Shown: positions 18,315-27,610, numbered from the stretch's first letter. The stretch is DNA of 64,000 bases from Sneathiella limimaris (GCF_012932565.1 NZ_JABBYJ010000001.1:62001-126000), one strand, 5' to 3'. Numbers and translations: made by a program. The notes: a model not told the origin generated them from the sequence alone.

Positions 18315-18330
18315 TGGTAAGACGTTACCA
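18315..18330. promoter_or_regulatory. Candidate operator: TGGTAA/TTACCA dyad upstream of the binding-protein/kinase operon
   Basis: TGGTAA (18315-18320) and TTACCA (18325-18330) are exact 6-bp arms around GACG. They lie in the 87-bp gap between the LysR gene and the binding-protein gene, about 52 bp before the latter's ATG. The position suits an operator or activator site for the sensor operon. Confidence 0.4.
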
Positions 18331-18350
18331 CTTAGACCATTAACAATGTT

Positions 18351-19205
18351 CTAATAAATCAATTGTTCCCGAAACGCCTTCAAGTTGGAAGACAGAGTGC
18401 CCCGACGCCAAACCAGAAGTGTCCGTATTTTGGAGAACTTCCCCCCAAGAGGATGGATCTGAAACCTTTGCCTTTCGCCAAAAAGATCCAGGACCGAGCG
18501 TGGAACGAGGGCAAATCCCATGCCGGCGCTCACGCTGGAGAATATGGCAAGATAGGAGTTCATGGAGAGCTGTGCACCAGGATGAATGCCTTCCTCCGCC
18601 AGCCATCTTTCAAGATAGCCCCGATAGGCGCACCCCGGTTCAAATCCAATCAAGGTTCTCCCGGTGAGTTGGCTACGATCCGTAAAAAGGGGGAAACTCT
18701 CTGGTGTTATCAAGACCAGTTCTTCTTCATAGATGGGGAGAGTTTCAAGGGTTTCATCCTCAACAGGTTCGGCGATTAAGGTCGCTTCCAGTTGCCGATT
18801 TTTCAGTTTCTCGTAAAGGGCCCCTGCGGTTCCAGTGTGCAAGTTTAGCTGAATATCGGGATACTGTTTTGCAAATTCAGCGGTGACGACAGGAAGCCTT
18901 GCTGCAGCCGTACTTTCCATAGCGCCAAGATGAAAGGGACCACCTGGATACCTGTCTTCCAAAGCTAAACGCGCTTCTTCAGACAGATTCAAAATTCTGT
19001 CAGCATAGCCGAGAAGAACATGACCCTCAGAGGTTAAAACCAGTTTGCGACCGATCCGATCAAACAAAGGTTTACCGACATCTTCTTCCAGCAGCTTGAG
19101 GCGAGTGCTGATATTGGACTGAACACGGCCCAGTTTTTCAGCCGCCCCCGACACGCTGCCCTCTTCCACGACGGCTTTGAAAATATGTAAGGACTTCAGA
19201 TCCAT
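18351..19205 (-). CDS. LysR family transcriptional regulator
   Basis: A 284-aa LysR-type regulator. The N-terminal winged helix-turn-helix (MDLKSLHIFKAVVEEGSVSGAAEKLGRVQSNISTRLKLLEEDVG) spans residues 1-60. The rest is a type 2 periplasmic-binding-like effector domain (PGGPFHLGAMESTAAARLP from about 89). It is divergent from a nitronate monooxygenase gene with 99 bp between starts, the standard arrangement of a LysR protein and its target. The gap is AT-rich, with several TTCAT repeats that could be binding half-sites. It could also influence the sensor operon downstream on its own strand. Confidence 0.93.
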   Translation of the reverse strand: MDLKSLHIFKAVVEEGSVSGAAEKLGRVQSNISTRLKLLEEDVGKPLFDRIGRKLVLTSEGHVLLGYADRILNLSEEARLALEDRYPGGPFHLGAMESTAAARLPVVTAEFAKQYPDIQLNLHTGTAGALYEKLKNRQLEATLIAEPVEDETLETLPIYEEELVLITPESFPLFTDRSQLTGRTLIGFEPGCAYRGYLERWLAEEGIHPGAQLSMNSYLAIFSSVSAGMGFALVPRSVLDLFGERQRFQIHPLGGKFSKIRTLLVWRRGTLSSNLKAFREQLIY

Positions 19206-19304
19206 ATATCACTATTCAAGATACTAAGTTTCATAATAATTCATTTTTCATGATTTAAATTGTTCTTTATGATCCCATAAGTCAATCACAAAAGGAGACC
19301 CTTC

Positions 19305-20195
19305 ATGGCAGATCTTGAAAGCCTGATCGGAACACATAATCCCATTTGCCCGGCTGGCATGGGTGGGATTGCAGGACCGGATCTTGTCGCAGCTTTGAGT
19401 GAGGCTGGCGCCCTTGGCCATTTAGGAGGTATCCGTTTGCCAGCAACGGATTTGCAAAGCTGGCTTCGGGAAGTGAAATCCAAAACCGACAAACCTTTTG
19501 CAGTGAACCTTGTCCCGCCCGGAGGCGGCCCAGATGGGTTTGACGCCCAGCTAGAGGTAGCGATTGCGGAAAAGCCAAAAGCCATTTCCCTCTATTGGGG
19601 GGATTTTGAAACCACTATTCCCAAAATCAAAGCTGCCGGGATCACGACTATGGTGCAAATCGGGTCAGTAGCCGGGGCCAAACAAGCACTGGAACAAGGG
19701 GCTGATATACTAATCGCCCAAGGGATTGAGGCTGGTGGCCACGTCATCAGCAAAACGGGCCTTCTCTCCTTATTACCAGAGGTTTTAAAGCTCGCAGGTT
19801 CCGTTCCTGTTTTGGCAGCAGGTGGCCTTTCAAGCGCAGAAAAAATCAAAACGGTTATGGGAATGGGTGCTGCTGGAGCCTGGGTTGGAACCAGTTTTAT
19901 TGCCGCAGAAGAATCCAATGCCCATCCGATCTACCGCCAACGGCTTATCGAGGCGGGACCAGATGATACCCACCATGGTCATTTCTACAGTTATGGCTGG
20001 CCCATCGGGACACCCTACCGTGTGATCAAACCTAAGATCAAAGCCCTTCGTAACTGGAAAGCAGCAGGTGCACGCCCTGGTAATACAGATCGTTTTGCCC
20101 AAACGGTGCAGCTTTATGCAGGCCAAGGGGTTGGGGATATTCAAAAAAGTGAGCCGGCGCAGGATATCCTCAGACATCTTGCCACCGGCCTTTAA
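19305..20195 (+). CDS. Nitronate monooxygenase family protein
   Basis: A 296-aa FMN-dependent TIM-barrel protein of the nitronate monooxygenase/2-nitropropane dioxygenase family. The N-terminal NPICPAGMGGIAGPDLVAALSEAGALGHLGG, the QGIEAGGHV motif near residue 142, and VLAAGGLSSAEKIKTVMGMGAAGAWVGTSFIAAEES near 168 (phosphate-binding glycines) are diagnostic. It is shorter than the 320-380 aa of classic enzymes. Members oxidise alkyl nitronates, but many have other roles such as enoyl reduction. AAAGGAGA precedes the ATG. Control by the divergent LysR gene is likely. Confidence 0.9.
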   Translation: MADLESLIGTHNPICPAGMGGIAGPDLVAALSEAGALGHLGGIRLPATDLQSWLREVKSKTDKPFAVNLVPPGGGPDGFDAQLEVAIAEKPKAISLYWGDFETTIPKIKAAGITTMVQIGSVAGAKQALEQGADILIAQGIEAGGHVISKTGLLSLLPEVLKLAGSVPVLAAGGLSSAEKIKTVMGMGAAGAWVGTSFIAAEESNAHPIYRQRLIEAGPDDTHHGHFYSYGWPIGTPYRVIKPKIKALRNWKAAGARPGNTDRFAQTVQLYAGQGVGDIQKSEPAQDILRHLATGL

Positions 20196-20243
20196 GTCAG
20201 AAGGGCAGCCATTAAACCACCCTCCGGGAGAAACCTATTGCCT

Positions 20244-21362
20244 TTAAGCGGCTAAGGCGTCAGTGGTCGAAATAAACTCTTCCCCAAGGTCGCGGGCCAC
20301 TGCCTCATTGGTCAACTTACCTTTGTGAACGTTCAGACCTTCACGCAGATATGGATCATCAGCCAATGCCTGCTTGTAGCCTTTGTCAGCCAGTGCCAGC
20401 ATAAACGGCATGGTGGCATTGTTCAGCGCAAAGGTTGACGTTCTGGCAACGCCGCCTGGCATGTTGGCCACACAGTAATGAACAACACCATCAACCACAA
20501 AAGTTGGGTCGATATGCGTGGTCGCATGAGAAGTTTCAAAGCAGCCGCCCTGATCAATGGCAACATCCACGACGACAGAACCATTTTTCATTTTCGCGAG
20601 GTGTGATTTACGCACCAGTTTTGGCGCGGCCGCACCCGGAATCAAAACGGCACCGATCACAAGGTCGGCTTTGGTCACATATTCCTCGACCGTATCGCGG
20701 CTGGAATAGATGGTTTTCAGCTGCGGTCCAAACATCGCGTCAAGCTCTGCCAGCCGTGGGATGGAGGTATCCAGAACGGTAACAGATGCCCCAAGACCAA
20801 GCGCCATGCGCGCGGCATTGATACCAACCACGCCGCCGCCCAAGACAACAACATCTGCAGCAGGAACGCCAGGAACACCGCCTAGCAGAACCCCTTCGCC
20901 GCCCTGGCGCATTTCCAAACAGTGCGCGCCAGCCTGAATAGACATCCGACCAGCAACTTCACTCATCGGCGCAAGAAGCGGCAGACCACCACGCGGACTT
21001 GTTACTGTTTCATAGGCAATAGCCGTGCAACCGGCATCCATCAGACCTTTTGCCTGCACTGGATCTGGAGCCAGATGCAGATAGGTAAATAGAAGTTGGC
21101 CTTCCCGCAGCATTTTACATTCCTGCGGTTGAGGCTCCTTCACCTTGACGATCATGTCAGCGGTTGCAAAGATTTCTTCAGCCGTATCCGCAATTTTTGC
21201 GCCTGCGGCTTCATATTCCTCATTAGTCAGGCCGATCTTCAAACCGCCATCTCGTTGAACAACCACTTTATGTCCGTGAGCCACCGCTTCACGAACAGCT
21301 GCTGGTGTCATCCCGATACGGGATTCCAGCGTCTTAATTTCGGCAGGTACACCAATTAACAT
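20244..21362 (-). CDS. ald: Alanine dehydrogenase
   Basis: A 372-aa NAD-dependent alanine dehydrogenase, the typical length. [20 protein letters not shown] opens the protein. FTYLHLAPD near residue 93 holds the conserved His and [27 protein letters not shown] near 168 is the NAD-binding Rossmann motif. [18 protein letters not shown] near 268 holds the conserved Asp. GGGAGA lies 7 nt before the ATG at 21362, which I prefer over the in-frame TTG at 21377. It lies 29 bp after the transaminase on the same strand. The pair can deaminate amino compounds by recycling pyruvate: the transaminase makes alanine and Ald returns pyruvate and ammonia. Confidence 0.95.
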   Translation of the reverse strand: MLIGVPAEIKTLESRIGMTPAAVREAVAHGHKVVVQRDGGLKIGLTNEEYEAAGAKIADTAEEIFATADMIVKVKEPQPQECKMLREGQLLFTYLHLAPDPVQAKGLMDAGCTAIAYETVTSPRGGLPLLAPMSEVAGRMSIQAGAHCLEMRQGGEGVLLGGVPGVPAADVVVLGGGVVGINAARMALGLGASVTVLDTSIPRLAELDAMFGPQLKTIYSSRDTVEEYVTKADLVIGAVLIPGAAAPKLVRKSHLAKMKNGSVVVDVAIDQGGCFETSHATTHIDPTFVVDGVVHYCVANMPGGVARTSTFALNNATMPFMLALADKGYKQALADDPYLREGLNVHKGKLTNEAVARDLGEEFISTTDALAA

Positions 21363-21391
21363 GTCAATGTCTCCCAATTCTAGAGGGGCCG

Positions 21392-22711
21392 TTAGGCCAC
21401 CTCTTTCAATACAGTCCGAAGGGTGTCAAAGATCTGGTCGATATGTTCTTTCTCACAGATCAATGGGGGGGAGAGGGCAATGATGTCACCGGTCGTCCGG
21501 ATCATCAGCCCTTTTTCATAGGCTTTCAGGAACGCTTCAAACGCCCGGGCGGTTGGCTTTCCTTCGATCGGTTGAAGTTCAATCGCACCGATCAGGCCAA
21601 GGTTCCGGATATCAATCACATTTGGACAATCCTTCAAGGAATGAACGGCATCTTCCCAATAAGGAGCCAGATCATTTGCCCGTTCAAACAAGCCCTCTTC
21701 CTGATAAATATCCAGAGTTGCCAAACCAGCCGCAGCAGCGACGGGATGACCAGAATAGGTAAAGCCGTGGAACAGTTCGATCATGTTCTCAGGGCCGGTC
21801 ATGAAGGCATCATAGATGTCCTTTGAACATACAACGCCGCCCATTGGGATAGTGCCACTTGTCAGGCCTTTGGCCATGGTGATCATATCTGGTTTCACGT
21901 CAAAATAATCTGTTGCGAAGGCAGATCCCAAACGGCCGAAACCAGTAATCACTTCATCAAAAATCAGCAGAATACCGTGCTTGTCACAGATTTCCCGAAG
22001 GCGCTTCAGATATCCTTTTGGTGGCAAGATCACACCTGTTGATCCAGCAACTGGCTCTACAATGACTGCCGCGATGGTAGAGGCGTCATGCAAGGTAACA
22101 ATGCGTTCGAGCTCATCAGCCAGTTCAGCACCATGTTCCGGGATCCCGCGGCTAAAGGCATTTTTCTCTGGCAAATGTGTGTGTGGCATATGGTCTACGC
22201 CGGTCAGCAAGGTACCAAAGGTTTTGCGGTTAGCGACGATACCTCCGACAGAAATCCCACCAAAACCAACACCGTGATACCCACGCTCGCGACCGATAAG
22301 ACGGGTCCGGGCGCCATCACCTTTTGCCCGGTGATAAGCAAGCGCAATTTTAAGCGCTGTATCGACAGACTCTGAACCAGAGTTGGTAAAGAACACATGA
22401 TCCAGACCATTTGGCATCATGGCAGAAATACGAGCGGCCAGTTCAAAGACTTTTGGATGACCCATCTGGAAGGCTGGCGCATAGTCCATCTCCCCGATTT
22501 GGGAGCTAACCGCGTTTACGATCTTGTCCCGGCCATGGCCAGCGTTACAGCACCAAAGACCTGCTGTCCCGTCGAGGATTTTCTGACCCTCAGAGTTGGT
22601 GTAATGCATGTCCTTTGCACTCACCAGCATACGCGGATTGGCCTTGAACTGCCGGTTTGCGGAAAACGGCATCCAGAATGCATCCAGATTATTTGCAATG
22701 TTTGTCGACAT
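21392..22711 (-). CDS. Omega-amino acid (beta-alanine):pyruvate transaminase
   Basis: A 439-aa class III PLP-dependent aminotransferase. FWMPFSANRQFKANPRMLVSA, AGLWCCNAGHGRDKIV, FFTNSGSESVDTALKIA near residue 108, LLIFDEVITGFGRLGSAF near 250 (PLP Asp), and ITMAKGLTSGTIPMGGV near 285 (PLP Lys) closely follow Pseudomonas beta-alanine:pyruvate transaminase. It moves an amino group from beta-alanine or another omega-amine to pyruvate. Downstream ald closes the pyruvate cycle, and a divergent XRE-cupin regulator probably controls both. A taurine-type substrate is possible, but no xsc is nearby. Confidence 0.92.
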   Translation of the reverse strand: MSTNIANNLDAFWMPFSANRQFKANPRMLVSAKDMHYTNSEGQKILDGTAGLWCCNAGHGRDKIVNAVSSQIGEMDYAPAFQMGHPKVFELAARISAMMPNGLDHVFFTNSGSESVDTALKIALAYHRAKGDGARTRLIGRERGYHGVGFGGISVGGIVANRKTFGTLLTGVDHMPHTHLPEKNAFSRGIPEHGAELADELERIVTLHDASTIAAVIVEPVAGSTGVILPPKGYLKRLREICDKHGILLIFDEVITGFGRLGSAFATDYFDVKPDMITMAKGLTSGTIPMGGVVCSKDIYDAFMTGPENMIELFHGFTYSGHPVAAAAGLATLDIYQEEGLFERANDLAPYWEDAVHSLKDCPNVIDIRNLGLIGAIELQPIEGKPTARAFEAFLKAYEKGLMIRTTGDIIALSPPLICEKEHIDQIFDTLRTVLKEVA

Positions 22712-22823
22712 ATTTGATCCCCATTAGATACTTTGAGAGGACGGTATCAAGATCAGGATACTCGACAAGTAAAAAATGAAGGTGGCTTTTTCCGCCTATT
22801 TCCGCTTTTCATTTTGATTTTAG

Positions 22824-22841
22824 TGTTTAGAATTTTAAACA
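22824..22841. promoter_or_regulatory. Candidate operator between the transaminase and XRE-cupin genes
   Basis: TGTTTA and TAAACA are 6-bp arms around the centre GAATTT, in the 156-bp divergent region and 27 bp before the regulator's ATG. The position and symmetry fit an autoregulatory site for the XRE-cupin protein. Confidence 0.45.
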
Positions 22842-22867
22842 TCGCTTTCAGAATCAACGAGTATGTC

Positions 22868-23416
22868 ATGGATATTGATATTGGTGCCCGCCTGCGGGCC
22901 TTGCGCGAAGAACACGGGTTTTCCCAAAGGGAACTGGCCAGCCGGGCCGGTGTGACCAACGGAACAATTTCCATGATTGAGCAAAACCGGACCAGCCCCT
23001 CTGTTGGCTCTTTAAAGAAAGTTTTGGATGGGTTTCCCATCGCCCTGTCTGAGTTTTTTGCCCATGATTTCTCATCCCGCCGGAAGATCTTTTTCGAACG
23101 GGAAGAATTGGCCCATATTTCAGAAGGCAAGATCGAATATTTGCAGGTTGGGCGGGATCTGACCGGCAAATCCCTGCAGGTGCTGCACGAAACCTATAAA
23201 CCCGGCGCGGATACAGGTCGCAACATGCTCACCCATCAGGGAGAAGAGGCTGGCGTTGTGGTCAAAGGCAAGCTTGAGGTGACGGTCGGAGCCGAGAGGA
23301 AAGTCCTCAAAGCAGGCGATGCGTTTTATTTCGAAAGCCACCAACCCCACCGGTTCCGCTGCATCGGTGATGAGGAAACTGTTGTTGTCAGCGCCTGCAC
23401 CCCACCAAGTTTCTAG
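22868..23416 (+). CDS. XRE family regulator with C-terminal cupin (PuuR-like)
   Basis: A 182-aa regulator. An XRE-type helix-turn-helix (IGARLRALREEHGFSQRELASRAGVTNGTISMIEQNRTSPSVGSLKKVL) fills residues 4-55 and a cupin_2 domain (LTHQGEEAGVVVKGKLEVTVG... FESHQPHRFRC) residues 105-175. Proteins of this architecture, such as PuuR, sense small amines or amino acids and regulate adjacent catabolic genes. The open frame extends upstream to 22733, but the ATG at 22868 gives the family's standard length and the right N-terminus. It is divergent from the transaminase-ald operon, its likely target. Confidence 0.92.
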   Translation: MDIDIGARLRALREEHGFSQRELASRAGVTNGTISMIEQNRTSPSVGSLKKVLDGFPIALSEFFAHDFSSRRKIFFEREELAHISEGKIEYLQVGRDLTGKSLQVLHETYKPGADTGRNMLTHQGEEAGVVVKGKLEVTVGAERKVLKAGDAFYFESHQPHRFRCIGDEETVVVSACTPPSF

Positions 23417-23425
23417 AAGCGGCGC

Positions 23426-24487
23426 TTAGCTGTCTTTTCCAACTGCCTGTGAGACCGACTGGAACCCATCGGCTTTCAACAATTTGGCGAGACCCTTAGC
23501 GATTTCATTGGCAAGATAGGGACCGCGATAAACCATGGCGGAGTAAAACTGAATAAGAGATGCACCAGCCCGAATGCGCACATAAGCATCTTCAGCCGTT
23601 TCGATCCCGCCCACACCGACAATGGGAATTTCACCATCCGTCAGACGGTACATGTCTTTGACAACGCCGAGGGATAGCGCCTTTATGGGTCGGCCGCTTA
23701 AACCGCCAACCTCAGTCTTCTGATCACTTTTCAGGGTATCGGGACGAGTGATAGTGGTGTTGGTGGCAATCAAGCCATCCAGACGAACCGCTTTGGCAAC
23801 AGCGGCAATATCCTCTTTATCCTCATCGGTTAGATCTGGTGCTATTTTTAGCAGGATCGGCTTTTTTTGATCTGCTGCATGCTCCAGCGAAGCCCGGGCC
23901 TCCATCACCCGGCCTAATAATTCCTCCAGCTCGCCCCGGCCCTGCAAAGCCCGAAGGCCTGGCGTATTCGGAGAGGAAATATTGACGGTCACATAATCTG
24001 CAAGCGGCGCCAGCGCCTTTAAGCCCGTGACATAATCAGCGATCCGATCTTCGCTATCCTTATTAGCCCCAAGATTGGCCCCGATAATTCCAGCGCGTCT
24101 TGGCGCACTGAAATTTTGGACAGCAACATCCAGCCCCTGATTGTTAAAGCCCAGACGATTAATCACACCCTTATCTTCTGTCAGGCGAAAAATTCGAGGC
24201 TTTGGATTTCCTGGCTGGGGACGCGGCGTCACGCTCCCCGCCTCCACAAATCCAAAACCGAGACCTAGAAGCGCATCCAGCACATCCCCGTTCTTGTCAT
24301 AACCTGCGGAGAGGCCAATGGGATTAGCAAATTCAAGTCCAAACAGATTTGTTTTCAGAACAGGGTCAATCGCCGCTGGCTTTGTTGGCATGAAGCCAGA
24401 CTTCAATGCCGCCAGTGAGAGATTATGGGCTTTCTCGGGATCCAGGGTGAACAGTAAACTTGAAAATGCCGAATAGAGACCGCCCAT
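23426..24487 (-). CDS. pyrD: Dihydroorotate dehydrogenase (quinone), class 2
   Basis: A 353-aa class 2 enzyme, membrane-associated, that oxidises dihydroorotate to orotate with quinone in pyrimidine synthesis. It has the N-terminal helical extension of class 2 (LYSAFSSLLFTLDPEKAHNLSLAAL). GLSAGYDKNGDVLDALLGLGFGFVEAGSVTPRPQPGNP is near residue 60, VNISSPNTPGLR near 170 carries the catalytic Ser, and IGVGGI-type phosphate-binding residues (IVGVGGIETAEDAYVRIRAGASLIQFYS) lie near 290. The ATG at 24487 overlaps the stop of the DUF952 gene (TAATG) and follows GGAGGG, so the longer open frame upstream is not used. Confidence 0.95.
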   Translation of the reverse strand: MGGLYSAFSSLLFTLDPEKAHNLSLAALKSGFMPTKPAAIDPVLKTNLFGLEFANPIGLSAGYDKNGDVLDALLGLGFGFVEAGSVTPRPQPGNPKPRIFRLTEDKGVINRLGFNNQGLDVAVQNFSAPRRAGIIGANLGANKDSEDRIADYVTGLKALAPLADYVTVNISSPNTPGLRALQGRGELEELLGRVMEARASLEHAADQKKPILLKIAPDLTDEDKEDIAAVAKAVRLDGLIATNTTITRPDTLKSDQKTEVGGLSGRPIKALSLGVVKDMYRLTDGEIPIVGVGGIETAEDAYVRIRAGASLIQFYSAMVYRGPYLANEIAKGLAKLLKADGFQSVSQAVGKDS

Positions 24488-24834
24488 TAAAGTCCCTCCA
24501 ATTGAGGGAAGATATGCAGCCCATCCGGCCCGAGGGGCAACGGCGTCACTGACGACACCAGTTCCGTTTTGAGGTCGGCGTAAAGATGTGGGAATAGAAC
24601 TCCACCGCGGGCTTCCTCCCATTTGAGGTCAGATCCGAGCGCATCTGCATCCACTGCTATCAGAAGTAGCCCCTCAACACCCGCGCGATGCTTGGCAGCA
24701 CTTTCGATAACGGTTTCAGCAGTTGAAAAATGAATAAAGCCATCGGCCTTGTCATTGGCAGTCCCAGCATATGAGCCTGATTTTACAGCTTCCTGCCAAG
24801 TGTCCTGATCCGCCATGTGAAAGATTGTGGTCAT
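24487..24834 (-). CDS. DUF952 family protein
   Basis: A 115-aa soluble protein of the DUF952 family, recognised by IFHMADQDTWQEAVKSGSYAG, DKADGFIHFSTAETV near residue 32 and GGVLFPHLYADL near 77. Function is not established; the fold is thought to be related to ADP-ribosyltransferase-like folds, which I recall rather than see. Its stop overlaps the pyrD start by 1 nt, an arrangement common in Alphaproteobacteria. That points to co-expression, not to a proven role in pyrimidine synthesis. Confidence 0.88.
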   Translation of the reverse strand: MTTIFHMADQDTWQEAVKSGSYAGTANDKADGFIHFSTAETVIESAAKHRAGVEGLLLIAVDADALGSDLKWEEARGGVLFPHLYADLKTELVSSVTPLPLGPDGLHIFPQLEGL

Positions 24835-25011
24835 AATGCCCTCTACCCGGATTTTAAAAGCTGGGCGGAACTTAGCCGATCTGCAGGCAAAAGAACAGGG
24901 ATCAGTGAAGCCGTCTCCTGATCGAGTGAAGGTGACTTGCGAAAGCCCATGATCTTCTGATAAGTCTAATGCTCCGAAATTTTATTTCACCCACATTTTA
25001 GGATTTTTGTT

Positions 25012-25860
25012 ATGGCTGGTGTCTATTTTTATAACGGTGACTGGTATGATGAAAGCCCCCGTATTACCGGGCCTGGCGACCATGCTTTCTGGATGTCATC
25101 TTCTGTTTTTGACGGCGCCCGTTCATTTCAGGGAATGGCCCCTGACCTGGACCTTCATTGCGAACGCTTAGGACGTTCTGCTGAGGCACTGGGCATGAAG
25201 CCGACCATGGAAACTGGCGAAATTATTGAGCTTTGTGAAACGGCCATTAAAAAGCTGCCCAAAGAATCTGAGCTTTATATCCGGCCTATGTATTTCGCCC
25301 GTGGTGGCTTCATTGATCCGGATCCGGAAACTGCTGAATTTGTGCTGGCGGTTTATGACAGCCCAATGCCAGATGCCAAAGCCGGCTTCACTGCGCATTT
25401 CTCAGCGCTTCGCCGACCTGCCAACAATATGGCGCCAACCAATGCAAAAGCATCTTGCCTCTATCCGAACTCCGGCAGGGCAATTGCGGCTGCGCGAAAA
25501 GCTGGCTTTGATAACGCCATCATGATGGATGCGAATAATAACGTGGCAGAGTTTGCGACCTCCAACATCTGGATGGTGAAAGACGGCGTTGCCTTTACAC
25601 CTGCCCCAACTGGCTGTTTCCTGGCCGGAATCACCCGTTCGCGGATCATCAAGCTGTGTAATGAAGCGGGGATTGAGGTGTCTGAAACCTTCTTGTCGCA
25701 AGATGATATCATGAACGCCGACGAAGTTTTCAACAGTGGTAACTATGGCAAGGTCATGCCAGTAACCCGTATTGGCGAGAAAGAATTCCAGCCAGGTCCC
25801 GTTGCCCGGAAACTGCGCGACATGTATATGGAATTTTCAAAAGCCAGCCAGATTTTCTAA
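25012..25860 (+). CDS. Branched-chain-amino-acid aminotransferase family protein
   Basis: A 282-aa fold-type IV PLP aminotransferase. HAFWMSSSVFDGARSFQG near residue 26, LYIRPMYFARGGF near 90, and the probable PLP lysine in NAKASCLYPNSGRAIAAARKAGFDNAIMMD near 145 are visible. NVAEFATSNIWMVKDGVAFTPAPTGCFLAGITRSRIIKL near 178 and SGNYGKVMPVTRIG near 245 follow the IlvE pattern. It transfers amino groups between glutamate and branched-chain keto acids, or acts on a related acyclic substrate. A D-amino acid transaminase or aminodeoxychorismate lyase is less likely from the motifs. It stands alone, with a terminator after it. Confidence 0.9.
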   Translation: MAGVYFYNGDWYDESPRITGPGDHAFWMSSSVFDGARSFQGMAPDLDLHCERLGRSAEALGMKPTMETGEIIELCETAIKKLPKESELYIRPMYFARGGFIDPDPETAEFVLAVYDSPMPDAKAGFTAHFSALRRPANNMAPTNAKASCLYPNSGRAIAAARKAGFDNAIMMDANNNVAEFATSNIWMVKDGVAFTPAPTGCFLAGITRSRIIKLCNEAGIEVSETFLSQDDIMNADEVFNSGNYGKVMPVTRIGEKEFQPGPVARKLRDMYMEFSKASQIF

Positions 25861-25885
25861 TCCGGCAAGCGCTTTATCCGAAAAC

Positions 25886-25916
25886 AAAAAAGGCCGCAGA
25901 TTTTGCGGCCTTTTTT
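25886..25916. terminator. Bidirectional intrinsic terminator
   Basis: AAAAAAGGCCGCA and TGCGGCCTTTTTT form 13-bp arms around a 5-nt loop between the convergent aminotransferase and lysS genes. A T-run on each strand lets it stop both. Confidence 0.93.
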
Positions 25917-25934
25917 ATTGAAATCAGACGTCAG

Positions 25935-27524
25935 TTATTCTGCGCCGAGGTCTTCTCCGGCGAGGACCCGCTCGATCAGGGCAATGGTTTCTTCAACACC
26001 GTAGAGGGAGATGAAGGAGCCCATGCGCGGCCCTTGCGATTGACCGAGCAAGGTTTCATACAGTGCCTTGAACCAGTCCCGTAGGTTTTCAAACCCTTGA
26101 TCGTTGCCGACCTTGAAGACCATATTTTGAATGTCTCCGGCAGGTGTGTGCTGATCCGCAGTTTTCAAAAGCTCCACCAATTGCTTCATAGCAGCGGTTT
26201 CCTGCTCGTTCGGTAGGCGGTATTTCTTCGCTGGCTTCACGAAATCCCGATAATAAGCAATGGCATAACCAACCAGCTGATCAAGCTCAGGATTATTTTC
26301 AGGTGTGGCCCCATCCGCATAGCGGGTAATGAAACCCCATAGAACGGATTTTTCGTCCGCGTTTACGACAGCAGCCAGGTTCAACAGCATACCAAAGGAA
26401 ATCGGCATGTTGGCCACAGGTGGGTTGCCATTATGCAAATGCCAGACCGGATTTCCGAACTGCTGCTTTGGCTCCAGCGTTGGGAACTTCTGCAGGAAAG
26501 TATAGTACTCATCCACCGCTTTCGGGATCACATCGAAATGCAGCCGCTTCGCTTTCTTCGGGTTCTGGTACATATAAAGCGCCAGACTTTCCGGCGAGGC
26601 ATAAGTCAGCCATTCCTCAATCGTGATACCGTTGCCTTTGGATTTGGAAATCTTTTTGCCTTCCGCATCCAGGAACAGTTCATAGTTGAAGCCTTCAGGT
26701 GGCTGCTTGCCGAGAATACGAACAATCTTGCTGGAAAGCGTCACGCTATCGATCAGGTCTTTACCAGCCATCTCATAGTCAACCTCCAGCGCGTGCCAGC
26801 GCATGGCCCAGTCAACCTTCCACTGCAATTTACAATGCCCACCTGTTACAGGAACGGTTATCTCCTCCCCTGTTTCTGGATCGTTATACGTCACAGTCGC
26901 TGCGTCCACATCGCGGGCAATGATCGGCACCTGCAAGACCTTGCCAGTGCGCGGGCAGACTGGCAGGAACGGCGAATAGGTTGCCTGACGTTCAGGGCCC
27001 AGCGTTGGCAGGATCACATTGATGACCTGATCATATTTTTCGAGGACCAGCTTTAGGGTCTCATCAAACTCACCGGATTTATAAGCTTCCGTTGAGGATT
27101 TAAACTCGTAGTCAAAACCGAACTGATCAAGAAACGCAATGAGGCGCGCATTATTATGTTCCCCAAAGCTGTTGTGGGTGCCGAAAGGATCTGGAACTGA
27201 CGTCAGTGGTTTTTCCAGATTAGCTTGTAAAAGCTCCGGATTAGGAATGTTATCCGGTACTTTACGAAGCCCATCCATGTCGTCGGAGAAGGCAATTAGT
27301 TTCGTTGGAATATCTGAGAGCAGGGAAAAAGCATGCTGCACCCAAGAGGTCCTTGCAACCTCACCAAAGGTGCCCAGATGTGGCAGACCTGATGGACCGT
27401 AGCCGGTTTCAAACAGGACGTATCCCTTACTCGGTGCTTCCTTCGCATAGCGATCAACAAGCTTCTTCGCCTCGGCAAACGCCCAGGAGTTACTTGATAA
27501 TGCGATTTCTGCATCCGATGACAT
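25935..27524 (-). CDS. lysS: Lysyl-tRNA synthetase, class I
   Basis: A 529-aa class I (LysK-type) lysyl-tRNA synthetase, the form used by Alphaproteobacteria and archaea instead of the class II enzyme. The HIGH-like motif is [15 protein letters not shown] near residue 44 and the KMSKS-like motif is [16 protein letters not shown] near 290. VYNDP-type and [32 protein letters not shown] segments match the class I catalytic core. It charges tRNA-Lys and is presumably essential. It is divergent from the helicase gene with 86 bp between starts. Confidence 0.95.
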   Translation of the reverse strand: MSSDAEIALSSNSWAFAEAKKLVDRYAKEAPSKGYVLFETGYGPSGLPHLGTFGEVARTSWVQHAFSLLSDIPTKLIAFSDDMDGLRKVPDNIPNPELLQANLEKPLTSVPDPFGTHNSFGEHNNARLIAFLDQFGFDYEFKSSTEAYKSGEFDETLKLVLEKYDQVINVILPTLGPERQATYSPFLPVCPRTGKVLQVPIIARDVDAATVTYNDPETGEEITVPVTGGHCKLQWKVDWAMRWHALEVDYEMAGKDLIDSVTLSSKIVRILGKQPPEGFNYELFLDAEGKKISKSKGNGITIEEWLTYASPESLALYMYQNPKKAKRLHFDVIPKAVDEYYTFLQKFPTLEPKQQFGNPVWHLHNGNPPVANMPISFGMLLNLAAVVNADEKSVLWGFITRYADGATPENNPELDQLVGYAIAYYRDFVKPAKKYRLPNEQETAAMKQLVELLKTADQHTPAGDIQNMVFKVGNDQGFENLRDWFKALYETLLGQSQGPRMGSFISLYGVEETIALIERVLAGEDLGAE

Positions 27525-27610
27525 TTTTACTCTCCATTAATTGTGGTCGGCGGAATTTAGGCGTACAAAGTGACAACGTCAACGATGACAAGCGGAATTA
27601 GGGCCCGGAA

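Noticed and set aside
18640-18665. GGTTCAAATCC stretch resembling a tRNA T-arm
   Set aside because: It is inside the LysR coding frame and no matching acceptor, D or anticodon arms can be built around it.
22733-22867. N-terminal extension of the XRE-cupin regulator
   Set aside because: The extra 45 residues are hydrophobic and unlike the family; the 182-aa form from 22868 has the usual length, and a candidate operator falls within the extension.
24488-24622. Upstream extension of pyrD
   Set aside because: It overlaps the DUF952 gene in another frame; the ATG at 24487 has a GGAGGG site and the normal class 2 N-terminus.
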